A stretch of DNA of 64,000 bases from Hesseltinella vesiculosa (GCA_002104935.1 MCGT01000005.1:682001-746000), one strand, 5' to 3'. Counted from the stretch's first letter, positions 10,886-21,961 are shown. Notes: generated by a model from the letters alone, not told the origin. Translations and numbers: made by a program.

Positions 10886-13495
10886 TCAAATCAAGTTCCT
10901 GCTTAATTGAAGGTAGAATCGTTGTCGACTTGTCTGAATCCCAGATATAAAATCACGTCGCAAACCTTCGCATGTTTCAACATCAATAAACTGGTCAAGG
11001 TCAATATGTGTTCTACCGGGCTTGATGAGCAAGATGGAAGACAAGCTGAGCAGATGTTGAATTTGATCTTCGATAGTGAGAGTCTCGTCTTGGAGTTTGT
11101 TGATGACATATTGCTGAAAACGATAAAAGTTTTCCGAGACATCGACACCCATGAGTGTTAAGCGCTGGTCTGATGATGGAAGCGATATATCCAAATCCAC
11201 AAGTATATTCGACCTGGACGAGCTTGATAATGAAGTGGGTGACGACAAAATTGAAGTGGCAGAGCCAGTTGGAGAGATGGGTGCCTGGACGTCAGAAGCG
11301 GATGCAGACTTTGTACGTCCATTTTTCATCAATTGAGACAAATCGGTCGCTGCAGTCTGCCTGCTGTGCGAATTTGCGGAAACGATTTGCCTCGAAAGTC
11401 TTGCATTCAAAAGATCCGTCGCCAACGCATACGATGATGAACTATTCGTTGGTGGGTCGGATGGCAAGACTGTTTTCGTCATTTACTAACATAAAAAAAA
11501 ATAAATAAGCATGCTTGTGCCATCATCCAGAGCCTGTATCCACATACGTGACTGGGGACAAGGCGGTGGCTGAGGGTAGTGTCTGGTGTTGAGTTGCAGG
11601 AACCACAAGGAGTGGGGTGTCGTTAGGCTCGATCTCCATACCATCGTCCTCGGTGTCCACCGAGGGAGAGTTGCACTTTGCCCCGCCTGACAAGAGCATG
11701 TTCACCATTTCATTGTCCATTTTTTGCATTTCGACTGGCTTGGGTATTGACAATAGCACCTTGCGATCCAAAAATATCCGGACAACTACCATTGACGGGT
11801 ACAAGCACTTCGTTGACCCCAGGGCCAACATCCCAGAAGCAGCATTCTTGAAGGTCGGCAAGTGCAAGGTCACCCGGCGTGAAAAATGGAGCAGGTACAG
11901 ATCTTTTTGGTTTCTTGAAGGTAAAGGAGATGGCAAAGCCGTCTGTCAAAAATCTATTCTCGAAGGCCCCATGCCTTCAGTCCGAAAATATTTAATCATC
12001 TGTTATGCTTTTTTTTTGTTTGGTGATTAACTTGTGGAACTTGGCCAGAGGGGAGGGAGGTTCTCCGATCGACTTTCAATTTTCTTAGCCCGTAGTCGCA
12101 CGTTGGCTTTCTGACTGAGTATCAGCATCTGCACGACTGGCCCGATTCGACGCAAATGAGTTGCTTGGCAGAGGAAGATGTTTCGAGAGATCAAAATAAT
12201 TCAGTACCGTCGTTATAACGGCCTTGCCAAAACGAACGTAACGCCGCTTAAAGGTGGGAAGTGGCGAGCTCGGGGCTTGATAAAAATCATCGGTAGTTTG
12301 AATGTTCCAGCAGCGATCTGGTGCTTTGGCCGACTCAACTTTTTGAGTGGTGGCATCCAATGACTGTGGCGAGAATTGGGGTGGAATTGTCGTTGATCAT
12401 CTTAGGCAGCATAAAGGTCAGGCGACTTCTCTTTTACTTGCGTAGCTTCTTCCATTCTGGCAGCTCAGCTAAAAAAGGGCGCGTCCATGCGTGCGGGTAA
12501 TGCTCGCTGCTGAGGCGTAGGCTCTTGCTCTTGGTCTGATGAATTCCATGCCTCCAAAATTTTCAGCATGGTTGCCATGACGGTGAATAAAAGGTGAGGG
12601 AATCGTGTAAGAGTGGCAGTGGTGATGGTAAATCGGTCAGATCGAGGGTCTCCAGTGGCATCATTCTCTCCAATGTCGGCAGCAGTCATCCCCAAGGTCA
12701 CAATGGTGGCATTTGTGTTGGTGTTCATGGACATGGTATCGTTGTCGGTATCCTGAGTGGCATTCAGAAAATCGTGGGAGGAGGAGGTGGAAGTGGGAGG
12801 CATGGGCACAACGGATTCGAATGAGGATAAAGAAGTGTGAGCAGCTGAATTCATTTATCCGACGACGTCCTGCTTCTTTTCGCTGTTCACGTTCAAGTCG
12901 GAGGTCTCGGTCGATCAAATCGAAGGCATGCTGCAATAGTCGTCGAAAGTCGGTAATGATACTAGCATTCATCTTCATTCAGGTTGGCAGTTAGTTCAGC
13001 GATGTTGTCATCAGGGCTGGTAAGGACAGGCGGCTTGATAAGGTTGGCAAGGCCGTGCTTCAAGGTATAGGATTTTGTTACGCCAAGAAATGCCTTGGTT
13101 TTTACACGCTGTGGATCCACATGTGTCTTGGCAAGTCGGCAGCGTTCTTCGGCGGTTAAGGGTTCGCTATTGTGTTAAAGGGCAGGTTGGGCAGTCAGAC
13201 GTTGGCTTTGTGCTTTTCCAGTTGGCGATGGAATGAATCTCAAACAGCTTGCTTTTCTTGCATTTCATCAGCGTTTTGTTTGCCTTTAGACGTTGTATTT
13301 GATGTCCCCATTCGTTGTCTTTTGGGGATTATCGCATTGAAAAGCGTGAGTGTTTCTGTTTTTAAAGAGTCACGCGTTTCTTTGGTTTTTTTTTTTTTTT
13401 GACATCATACCAGGTGCTTGATCGAAATGCGAACGATGTTCATGTTGTTGTTTCTGGTCTTCAATAAGTTGCCTCAAACCGATCTTGAAGGTATG
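10886..13495 (-). pseudogene. Unrecognised multi-segment locus, possibly decayed
   Basis: Several minus-strand segments look protein-coding but do not join cleanly. A start MALAVHTFKIGLRQLIEDQ lies at about 13490. Further segments follow at about 13300-13180, 13150-12970, 12960-12860 (FRRLLQHAFDLIDRDLRLE), 12854-12465, 12360-12085, 11949-11523 and 11482-10886. The last has a Ser-rich half and a helical end (YRFQQYVINKLQDETLTIED). Between 11949 and 11523 coding character moves from one frame to another without credible splice sites, and other joins also lack GT donors. I do not recognise the protein. It could be a real multi-exon gene with introns I misplaced, two adjacent genes, or a pseudogene. 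Confidence 0.35.
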
Positions 13496-14143
13496 GACAG
13501 CGAGAGCCATTGTCAATCAAGCATAAATGGGAGGGGGAGGAAGAAAGGAAAAAGAAGTAATAAAAAAAAACCTCCACCAGCTGAGTTATTCCATTGGCCA
13601 ACTGAAAGCTGAGATTTTTTTCACGTGGATTCTTTCACAACAGCTCTTCTCCCTGACTCGTTGCAGCTGTCCTATGCTGTTCGAGAATGATGCAGAGATA
13701 CTGTACTTTGTCACTAGTTTGGCAATTTACTTGACCTATGCGCATATCGTCCTGTAGCGTGTTTACATCCTTCGTTTGGATATCTTCTCTTTTTAGCCTT
13801 GTTTTATCAGCATCGGGCACACGCAGTAGCTCATGTTAAAAATGTGAAATTGATTTTAATTGGCCTGCGACTATCATTTCAATTTCCCAGTGTCATCAAT
13901 TTCAATTGGCTGCAACATTGTGAAGCACGGTATTTTCTGTCAGAGAGAGAGATTTTGCACATTTGCTCCGGAAAAAAATATCCCGAGAAGGAAGGGTCAC
14001 GTCATTGTTTGGCCCATTCCGGGTCTCCTGGTTCATAAATTAGGGCAAAGGTGATCAAAAGAAAAAGGAAAGATTTATAATTTTGTAGAGCACAATTAGG
14101 GTATGAAAGGGGATGGATTGGTATCTATAAAAAAGGAAGAGCG
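13496..14143. other. Intergenic, no confident gene
   Basis: No convincing coding region. A 61-codon minus frame at 13635-13820 is hydrophilic and helical in character and could be an upstream exon of the locus at 10886-13495. I could not find a supported join. Confidence 0.35.
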
Positions 14144-15305
14144 TCATGAAACAAGGGTGGGTTGAAGAGGATGGCATGAGCTTTTTTCATAAGAGGGCAG
14201 GCGCGTGCTATCGTAAGGGGGTAAAAAATCGCCGTGGGACTGCTGTTCACGTATAAAGAAAGGAGGGGGTAACAATGGCCGAGTGTCGGAGGAGGTCGAA
14301 TTCTGGCCATCAAAAGCAGTGCGAAAAACGCTGTAAACTTGCAAGTCTTGGGGAGAGCGTATGCCATAGCCCAAGGTGCCGATATGGATGGGCAGATCAA
14401 ACAATTGACGGAAGCTGTAGCCGAGCAGACGACGCTCTTTGATGCGGACCAAGAGGCGGTAAGAGACGGTGACGATGTCGCTGTAGCTTACAGAGGGCGT
14501 GGCGTCGTCTGGGATGAGCAGCTGGAGAGACAAGGCTATCGAGGAAGGCGGCTGAGAGAGTGGCCATTGGTCAGAGGCGAGGATGGATTGTGCCTGAGCA
14601 CCACTGGTGGTGCGGATGGTTTGTTGAAGCTGAAGCTGGATGCCAGAAACAGAAAGGGGTTGGTCGGTGGATAAGAAAAAATTAATGGGGATGGTGTCGT
14701 TGGGGACATAATCCAGGGATGGCGTGGACAGGCTGAATTTGCCCTGCCGCTGGCAGATAGGGGACTTTGACCGGCTGGTTTCTATCAGGGGCATCAGAAG
14801 GATGGGGCAGTTTATCTCGGGCTTTGATGCGTGGCAACCACTCTGGTCCAGGAAGAGGGAGATGGTATATAGGCATCGGTATTGACAAATGTCCATGCTA
14901 GGAGGGAATTGAATCATGGGTATTTCAATGTAAAAAGGAAACGTGTACTCGGTGTTCAAAAGCAACGGGTACTTGTTTGCCCAGAGTTTTGATTGCGATC
15001 CAAACAGCTGTCGCCGCTGGAGGACTTCATTTGTGTCGTCTTGGATGCGCTCTGTGCCATGAAAGACGAGGCGGATTTGATCGAGGCTTTTGAGCCATTG
15101 TGCATCGAAGACTTGTAAAAGCACTTGGCCTGTTTAAAGGAATGAGCATTGGACAGATAGGAAACACCGCTTTTTTTTTTTTTTTTTTTTTTTTTTTACC
15201 TTGGATGACAGAGCCAGGGCCATACACAGGCTGACCGTGGATTCGCCAGTCAATGTCAGATTGTATTGAAGCGGTTAGATGATACTGATCTGTGCGGAGA
15301 GTCAT
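14144..15305 (-). CDS. Arrestin-like protein (paralogue A)
   Basis: Two exons (15305-15200 and 15129-14144) give 363 aa. The intron has a GT donor, an AG acceptor and a very long T/A tract. Joining them makes GPGSVIQGQVLLQVF, the N-terminal arrestin strand pattern. The C-terminal half (SVSGIQLQLQQTI, then VSYRLLVRIKE) fits an arrestin C domain. The end contains LPPYDST and LPSYEKS, PPxY-like tails that in fungal alpha-arrestins recruit Rsp5-type ubiquitin ligases to membrane cargo. The first lacks the exact PPxY consensus apart from PPYD, so this role is inferred. The next gene, on the same strand, is a paralogue. Confidence 0.78.
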
Positions 15306-15971
15306 TTTCAAAAGTGAAGGAGGAAAAGAAATGGTCGCTTCAATATGATCCCTTTTTTTTATAATTTTGTGGCTGCGGTACAATCCAGAAAAAAATGGGG
15401 GGGGGTGAGCAGAAGGATCAGGTCTTGGTAGGAGGCAATTGTCTGATATGGAGGATCTACAGTGTGTGTGACAGCGACGAGGCTCATTCAACCGGGAATT
15501 TGGTCCGAGTGTCGGCAAGACCACCTACTGGCAGCCAATCAAAACCTTCAATGAAGTGCTTGGCATTCCTTCTTGGCCAGGTCAACTGTCAAACAATGAC
15601 CCCCTTGAATTCACTGGGCAGACCAAACAAGAGAATGTTAACGATTGGCTAGTTTTTGATATTGATGTGTTATTGTTTACCACAGCTCTGTCATGTTTCA
15701 TCGATTTTTCCGGGAAAACAAAAGCGTGATAGGATACCGCAGCAAAAAAAAAAAAAACAATGTAACCAGGGACAGTTGACAAAAAAAAAATGAGCCAAAG
15801 AATAAAAAAGAACAATAGAAAAAAGTGTCCAGGTGCCGCAGCAAATAAAGAATTAAAAAAAGTGTACTTTAATTTTTCATTGATGCAGGCTGGGAATGAA
15901 AGGCGATGAAAATGCAAAAAGACGGAGAGATGTATAGAAAGATGGATTGAGAGAGAGAGAGAGAGAGATGA
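15306..15971. other. Spacer between the arrestin paralogues
   Basis: Contains a G run, A runs and a GA dinucleotide repeat near 15950-15967 just downstream of the next gene's stop. No gene seen. Confidence 0.5.
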
Positions 15972-17154
15972 TCACGTGTCGGGTAGCACCAAGAGGTTAT
16001 TCAGCGTGTAATCTGGCAGTTTAATGGGTTCGTATAACGGCAAGGCGTCTTCATATTCAATAGCCTTCATAAACCTGGGACGCTGCTGCTGGGCTGTTTC
16101 TTTGGGCAGGGTTGTGTATATGTGAAGGTCGATGGGGACGTGCAGACCTAAGCCCAAGGTGCCAAGGGTGACAGGGACTTCTTTGGTCCATTCGTAAGCC
16201 CACATTCCTAAGGGACCATTGCGTTTAATGGTCATGACAAGGCGATAGGTGATGGCGGCCAGGCGGCCATAGGTGAATGTGGGTGGTAGATGCTCAGGTA
16301 CAGCAAGTTGAAAGTCCGTTTCATAGGAGGCGACCAGCACAGTTTTGTTTTTTTTGGAGTCGTCGTCTGGTTGGGTGTTGCGGCCAGGCAAGAGTTTTCC
16401 AACAAGACTGGCAACGTCCCGAGTATGAGGGTCCAGGTCTTCATCGAGAGGTGTCATGCATTGCTGTAGCCTTAGCACGTATTCCAGGGGTTTGGGCTTG
16501 TTTGTTGTGGTGTGGCATACCTGCAGCTGACCACGAAGCTCTTCACCGAGTAGGACATCCAGTGTCGGCATAGCAACCGTGACGACCATGTCGTCTTGCT
16601 TTTGCTGGATCTGAAAGGGTAATTTGTTTAGACTTGTTTCGACAAAAGGCATGTACATGAGGGGTTCTTCGTGAAGCAGCAAGGTGCGAAAGCCACCGGC
16701 AGGCAAGGCTCTTTCGGCCACGGCAATCAGCTTAAAGGTGCATTTGTAGAAGTCTTGATCGACAGTGGGGGGAAATTGAACCATGGGCATTTGTATGGTA
16801 AAAGCTAGTTCGTGATGGCCAGGGTCCAGCTGGCGATTGCCTTGTTTGCTCTCCCATAGGGTTTGCTGGACAGCAAAGAGCAGGCCAGCTTTGTTTTCGT
16901 CGACACCGTTGGCAGTCTGGCAATAGTGAAGTCGCTCACGGGCTTGGAAGACGAGTCGGACTCGATCCAGCAGGAGACGTTTGCAGAGGTTCAAGTCAAC
17001 ATGGCCTGGAAGGGAAAAAATAAAGTTGACAGTCAAGATGTACCAAGAAAAATTGGCAATGCATACCCTGGAAGACACTTCCAGGACCAAACACGGGCTT
17101 ATTTTGTATCGTCCACCCAAACTCTGGCAAGAGGACAAGATTGAGTTGATCCAT
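15972..17154 (-). CDS. Arrestin-like protein (paralogue B)
   Basis: Two exons (17154-17067 and 17005-15972) give 373 aa. The start MDQLNLVLLPEFGWTI and the joined GPGSVFQGHVDLNL match paralogue A in layout, and the intron sits at the same codon (the Gly after GSVxQ). This indicates tandem duplication. The C-terminal half has ITYRLVMTIKRNGPLG, and the tail has ALPLYEPIKLPDY, a weaker PY-like end than in paralogue A. Arrestin-fold proteins in fungi act as endocytic adaptors or pH/nutrient signalling scaffolds; the partner is not readable here. An alternative frame runs through the intron. Confidence 0.78.
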
Positions 17155-17446
17155 GCGTGTTTTTTTTTTGAAAGAAAGGGTGGGGGGAGAAGATCTGATG
17201 TCGGGTTTTTTTAAACAGAAATCCAAAAAAAAAAAAAACCTTAATTGATTTCGGCACGTTTCTGTCCATTGTTTGGTGTCTATGGCGCAGTTCATCACGT
17301 TGACCAGGTATGCCAACCCTCTTGGCCACCAGAAAAGGAAACGCCAGCATGATTAAAAATAACGAACCCCCCCCCCCTGCTCTTCCATTTGCCGCAGGTA
17401 GCATTGCCCCACACTGGTTTCATGTCATCCGAAAATGAGATTGAGT

Positions 17447-18466
17447 TTATTGCACGTATTTGTGCAGGAATCGACGGTGGAAATCTGAGCGAAGCATATC
17501 GTTGACAAAGCGTTTGTTGGGCCGTTCATCATCGCCACGGGCTTGGTTCTTGAAGATCACATCGTCATCCCATCTAGGTGAAAAGGGTTAATTCAGCCAA
17601 CGCAATCTGACTCCTTAAATTCGTGGGCCAATAAGCCCTTTGCACTACCTTCGCTTGACTTGGAAATCGGATTTTTGTTCACCAATGTTCAGCAAGGGAT
17701 TTCCCGTCATTGATTCTTGTTGTCGTTGGTCTTCTTGTTCTTGCTGGCGTTCCAGTTCTTGACGTTCACGTTCCTCGGCTCGTTCTTGTCGAATTCGGGC
17801 CAAGGTTGCCATAAGTTCTTCTGTGTCGTCATCATCGTCTTCTTCGTCGCTTTCATCCTCGTCACTATAAAGGGGGAAGAAAGGGTGAGAGGTCCTGTCG
17901 GGGAGGAAATACATCTGTTTGTTCTACCTGCTGTCGTCTTCATCGTCGCTATCCTCCTTGTCAAGCGCTGCTAATTTTTCAGCCTCGGCCATGGCCCTCT
18001 GCTGGATTTCGTCGATTGTGCCACCCTCGTCCCCGTCCGCACCTGTCAATAATCGATCCGAAGCAGCTTGCTTGTTTTTCGATTGGTAGTACTCTTCTTC
18101 GGCTAGTCGTAATTCTTCCTTGAGTCTTTCACGATCACCGATTTCTGAAGCTGTGCCTTGGCCAGGCTGTCTATTAACAACGGATGAGTATTCACCGAAA
18201 CATGGGTGCAGAGCATTTACCTGAATTTGAGTTTGGTATGAGAAGCAAGATCACGAGCACTGTAGATAAAGCTTGGTGCATTGTTGTCCTTTCCTCGAGC
18301 AGGATCAAAAGTAGGTCTGGCAGCAGTTGTCTATTCAAAACATTGTCAATCGAAATAAAGCAGGGTGGGATGCAAGATGAGCAAAAGAAGCAAGCGCAAA
18401 GGTAGAGGAGGAAAAGATAGTAAGTTGCCGATCATACTTGGTCTCAAGCTCTCATTGATTTACCAT
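17447..18466 (-). CDS. CWC15: Pre-mRNA-splicing factor CWC15
   Basis: The gene appears as several short exons. Exon 2 (18330-18221) reads [16 protein letters not shown], then [14 protein letters not shown], the conserved CWC15 N-terminus. The middle is acidic ([10 protein letters not shown], then [10 protein letters not shown]) with a coiled stretch rich in E, R and Q. The last exons give [16 protein letters not shown] and [20 protein letters not shown], the conserved C-terminus, ending at a TAA at 17447. CWC15 is a component of the Prp19-associated active spliceosome in the nucleus. The start codon appears to be a separate exon of only three bases (18466-18464) directly before a GTAAAT donor, because the family protein begins with Met directly before TTAARP. 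Confidence 0.9.
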
Positions 18467-18650
18467 TTTTTTTTTTTTTGGTTGAAGAAACAAAAGAAAA
18501 AAAAAATAAAACTGCCAGCCAACAGGCTGGCCAAAAGGAAGGCGACATTTTTGAAGTCCGTCAATGGCAGTTTTTTTTTAATTCACATTTTGTTCCCCGA
18601 GGCGGACGAGGTAAGTAGATGGAGGTAGGTGAGAAGGAAGAACAACGGGG

Positions 18651-19579
18651 TCATTCAGTGGAACCGTTGGCATTTGCTTGGGCAGCAGCAAGGCGTCGCA
18701 GCTTCTTCGCTCGAGCATTGCCGTCGTAGATTTCCACAGCACGCATGCCCATGCGCTGAGCACCTTGAGCAAGAGAGCCTGAAAGCACCAGGTTGACAGC
18801 AAAGTGGACATCATGGTCGAGCACTGTTTTTCTTTTGGTTCTCTGGGTCACCAAGTTGCTGGCTTCAGTCGTGACACGGCTCATACAATCATTCAAAAGG
18901 CTGTCCACGTCCTTTATGGATTGCGCACTGTATTTGATAATGCCAGAGTTGCTGCTTTTGAGGGCACGGCGGATGGTTGCTTCGTAGCCATGAGTCAGTT
19001 TTTCTTTCTTGACCATTTGCTTCTGGACTGGAGCAGAGAGCTGTGGTTGGATGCTGCTAGAAGATGGAGAGGAGCCTAAAAGGCGTTCAGTAAAAAAGAG
19101 CTTTGTGAACGGGTTCTCTTGATTTACCATCGGATGGGCTTGCCGAGGTGCCTTCAGAGGGATCAGTCGAGTCAGTGTCCATCATGTCATTCAAGTGGTC
19201 GTTATCAGTCTGGCTGTCGCTGTCGATTTCGTTTTGGCTTGGAACGTGACCATCATCTTGGCCAATATCACTTTCCAACTCCATATCGACGCTATCCACA
19301 TATTCCTCAGAAGCTAAAAGAAAAAAGGGGTCATCCAGCAACGTCGCTTCTATTCTTTTTTTTTTTTTTTTGGTTACTTTGGCTTCCAGAACTGTGGTCA
19401 GTGGGGTGTTCAGCGCTGCTGCTTTCACTTTCCTGGGAGAGAAAGGCTTGGACCCCTTGATCCACAGACAAAGAGATCGTTTGGCTGGAACTATGAGTAG
19501 GTGGAGAAGAGAGCAAACCGATGGCTTGATCAGCTAGAGCAAGGTCTCTAGCTTGAGGAGAAGGCGTATAATCAGCCAT
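18651..19579 (-). CDS. Divergent histone H2B-like protein with long acidic N-terminal extension
   Basis: Three exons (19579-19378, 19313-19128, 19075-18651) give 270 aa. The last ~100 residues follow H2B: LTHGYEATIRRALKSS, SAQSIKDVDSLLNDCMSRV, TEASNLVTQRTKRKTVLD, then AVNLVLSGSLAQGAQRMGMR where H2B has the LLPGELAKHAVSEGT region. The N-terminal ~160 residues are Ser/Asp/Glu-rich, not the short Lys-rich tail of canonical H2B. The gene is divergent from an H2A-like gene 263 bp away, the usual arrangement of H2A-H2B pairs. I infer that the two proteins dimerise. Alternatives are an H2B-fold transcription subunit or a histone-like chaperone. Canonical replication H2B is ruled out by sequence. Confidence 0.78.
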
Positions 19580-19842
19580 GAGATAAAGGTGAGAAAAAAA
19601 AGGATGGAAAAGAAAGAAAGAAAAAAAAAGACACTGCGAGAGAATTTATTAAAACCAGCTCATTGTTGTTAATTGGTAAAGACAATGAAACAGACGGACC
19701 GTCATGATTGTGTAGAGGTTAGGGCTAATAAAAAAAATTCATTGTTTGACGTGGATCTGGTCCTCCCTATTCTGCATAAAAAAAGTGCCGCTCTCATTTT
19801 TCTCTTTCTCTTTCCTCCTCCTCACCTCCATTTATCAATTTG
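19580..19842. promoter_or_regulatory. Shared bidirectional promoter of the H2B-like/H2A-like pair
   Basis: The 263 bp between the two divergent start codons must hold both promoters. It is AT-rich with an inverted CCAAT (ATTGG near 19670) and a CT-rich leader before the H2A-like ATG. No element specific to the histone cell cycle was recognised. Confidence 0.55.
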
Positions 19843-20175
19843 ATGGCTCCAACGAAATACTCTTTGACGCCCACTCAAAGAACGGAAGCTGGGATGCATT
19901 TTCCTATTGCGCGAGTTCATAGGGATATGAAGCAGCATACTGAAGTGCCCAAGACGTCGAAAAAGGCAGCTGTGTACATGACAGGTGTGATGGAGTTCTT
20001 GACTATGGAAATCTTCGAAATGTCGTCTAATCACGTTGCTGGTTTGGGAAAAGTCGTCGTCAAGCCTGATCATGTCAAGACGGTTCTCAATCGTGATGCT
20101 GAGTTTAGAACCTATCTTCACGCCAAGGAAAATCGAAGCCTGACCAATGCAGGTCCAAAGTGGTACATCCGTTAA
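19843..20175 (+). CDS. Divergent histone H2A-like protein
   Basis: Intronless, 110 aa. It aligns by eye with the H2A core: AGMHFPIARVHRDMKQ (canonical AGLQFPVGRVHR), AAVYMTGVMEFLTMEIFEM (canonical VYLAAVLEYLTAEILEL), VVVKPDHVKTVLNRDAEF (canonical RIIPRHLQLAIRNDEEL). Acidic-patch positions are mostly kept: the three Glu of MEFL and MEIFEM are present, and the NDEE motif has become RDAE. The N-terminal tail is short and poor in Lys and Gly. The C-terminal docking region is cut to NAGPKWYIR, with no SQ motif and no H2A.Z-type sequence. I used the ATG at 19843. It probably partners the adjacent H2B-like protein. Confidence 0.8.
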   Translation: MAPTKYSLTPTQRTEAGMHFPIARVHRDMKQHTEVPKTSKKAAVYMTGVMEFLTMEIFEMSSNHVAGLGKVVVKPDHVKTVLNRDAEFRTYLHAKENRSLTNAGPKWYIR

Positions 20176-20374
20176 TCCCTCTCCATTTTTTAGTTCAAAA
20201 AAATACGTTCGCAGTATTGTTAATAAAAGCAAACAACCAGTAGCTTCTCGATTTTATTACTTATTTATGGGGCTACTGAAAGCCATGGCAATGCAGTAAA
20301 AAAAAAAAAAAACGAAACATGGGGGAATGGACGGTATCTACAAAAAAAAAGAAATGGATGGGAAATGAAGGGAA

Positions 20375-21493
20375 TTAAAAAATAAACCCTTGCTGGCTAG
20401 CCCACAGGGTGGCCAATTGGGTTAATATGGGAACGGCTTGCTGAGGGATGTCACACACAAGAATGTGTTCCATGATCTGCTCCTGCTGTGCTGACCAGGA
20501 ATCGGCTAGGATAATTTCAGGCTCCGTCAGCTCCATGGCATACTTTTCAAAACTCATCAACAGATCAGGATAAGTGTCTTGACAACGGTTGGCTTTGGCA
20601 AACGTGGAGAGGGCGTCAAAGGACACAGTGACGTGGGGAGCAAACGGAAAGAGGCCGTCGTATTCCACGCCAGTTTCCAGAGGCATGCGCTGCAAGCATT
20701 CGTTTAAGAACAAGGTCTGGCACCAAGTTGGCAACCGCCCTCCACGGATCATCACGTCCCGAGATTGATACGGATTGGTAAACCGGGCACCAAATGTGTA
20801 ACTGAATGGCAAAAAATCATTCACTTCCATTTGTTGGTGTAATCGTGACTGTAACATGAATTGCTGCATGTTCCCAAAGTGGAAGGTGTCCACTGCGGCT
20901 GTGTCTATTGTGAAAAAATGAGTCTCGGTCCTTTTTTTCTTCTTCACCAAACGGTCTTTTTGCTTACCATCCAATGACAAATCGCTCATGTCATTCAAAT
21001 CCAAACTTGGAAGAGGTGGGCTGTGAGAAGCGTTGCTGTGAAGTTTGTTTGCGACAAAGACGCCTTTTGTGATACGCATCAGAGACGTGGGATCCACATC
21101 CACCTTGGCCACGCAGCAGTTCAGCATCCGGTAGAGAATGTTTTCGGCGCGAAGCTGACGGTATACAAACACATCGTTCAATTCAAGTAGGGCATCGTTG
21201 AAAAAAAAAATAGGGTCGGTATCTGGGCGGATACCAGCTCGTTTGTGTTGTGACATGTACCGTGCTGGTGATGGTAACGTCGCGCCAGTGGTGTTGAACA
21301 TGGTCTTTTTGATATTGGACATGATGTCGTTCCAATCAAAATGCTCGTCCGTCATGGTTGTCAGGGTCAAGGAGCTTGACGTTGTCGGTGAAGAGCCGGT
21401 GGACGAGCTGGAGGAGGGTATAGGCTCAGTCGAATACGAGCTGCTTCCATAAGGGAAAAATAAGAGTGGGTCGTGAATGATATCTGTGGTCAT
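20375..21493 (-). CDS. Conserved-looking protein of unknown function
   Basis: About 370 aa, starting MTTDIIHDPLLFFPYG. A probable 73-base intron with GTAAGC donor lies near 20970-20907; its removal joins LDLNDMSDLSLD to TAAVDTFHFGN, although the frame also stays open through it. Residues 15-45 are Ser/Thr-rich. The rest looks globular, with many aromatic residues (TFHFGNMQQFM, YTFGARFTNPYQSRDV, YDGLFPFAPHVTVSFDAL). There is no signal peptide or membrane helix. I do not recognise the family. Confidence 0.6.
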   Translation of the reverse strand: MTTDIIHDPLLFFPYGSSSYSTEPIPSSSSSTGSSPTTSSSLTLTTMTDEHFDWNDIMSNIKKTMFNTTGATLPSPARYMSQHKRAGIRPDTDPIFFFNDALLELNDVFVYRQLRAENILYRMLNCCVAKVDVDPTSLMRITKGVFVANKLHSNASHSPPLPSLDLNDMSDLSLDGKQKDRLVKKKKRTETHFFTIDTAAVDTFHFGNMQQFMLQSRLHQQMEVNDFLPFSYTFGARFTNPYQSRDVMIRGGRLPTWCQTLFLNECLQRMPLETGVEYDGLFPFAPHVTVSFDALSTFAKANRCQDTYPDLLMSFEKYAMELTEPEIILADSWSAQQEQIMEHILVCDIPQQAVPILTQLATLWASQQGFIF

Positions 21494-21633
21494 GGCAATT
21501 TTATAAAACAGAAAAGAAAGAAGATTTTTTTTTTCAGAAAAAAAAAAAAGGATCAGCATGACCTTTATATTTGTCAGCCAGGGTTTTCTGGTTCTAATTT
21601 TTTTTGAATCATAATTTTCCACCGATCCGCCGA

Positions 21634-21738
21634 ATGCCCGCGCAAAAGTTCTTCCTTCCCGAAATTGATTTATCAGATTTCTCTGAGCCCAATGAGTGGT
21701 ACATGATCCCTCGGGATCCCAGGCTGCGTTACTGCTAG
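21634..21738 (+). CDS. Possible 34-aa small protein
   Basis: An open frame from ATG to TAG, rich in Pro, acidic and aromatic residues (FFLPEIDLSDFSEPNEWYM). It lies between two minus-strand genes that point away from it and toward it. The composition is more protein-like than the surrounding AT-rich sequence, but there is no other support. It could be an exon of a larger unrecognised gene. Confidence 0.25.
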   Translation: MPAQKFFLPEIDLSDFSEPNEWYMIPRDPRLRYC

Positions 21739-21961
21739 CCAGTTAAAACGCTCTGTCATTGAGATGAATATGAACGGACCCTCGCTTTTTTTTTTTTTTT
21801 TGATTTTTCAGTGCAAGCATGTGTTTTGAAACATTTTGTGATTTACTGAACATGGCTGATTCGTCATTGCTGCCCAAAAGTGGAAAGCCCGTGTGTCGCT
21901 GCTGCTCTTTATTGGGCAGTTTAAGGCTTGGGCAAAATATTCCAATGTGCAACCTTTTTTT

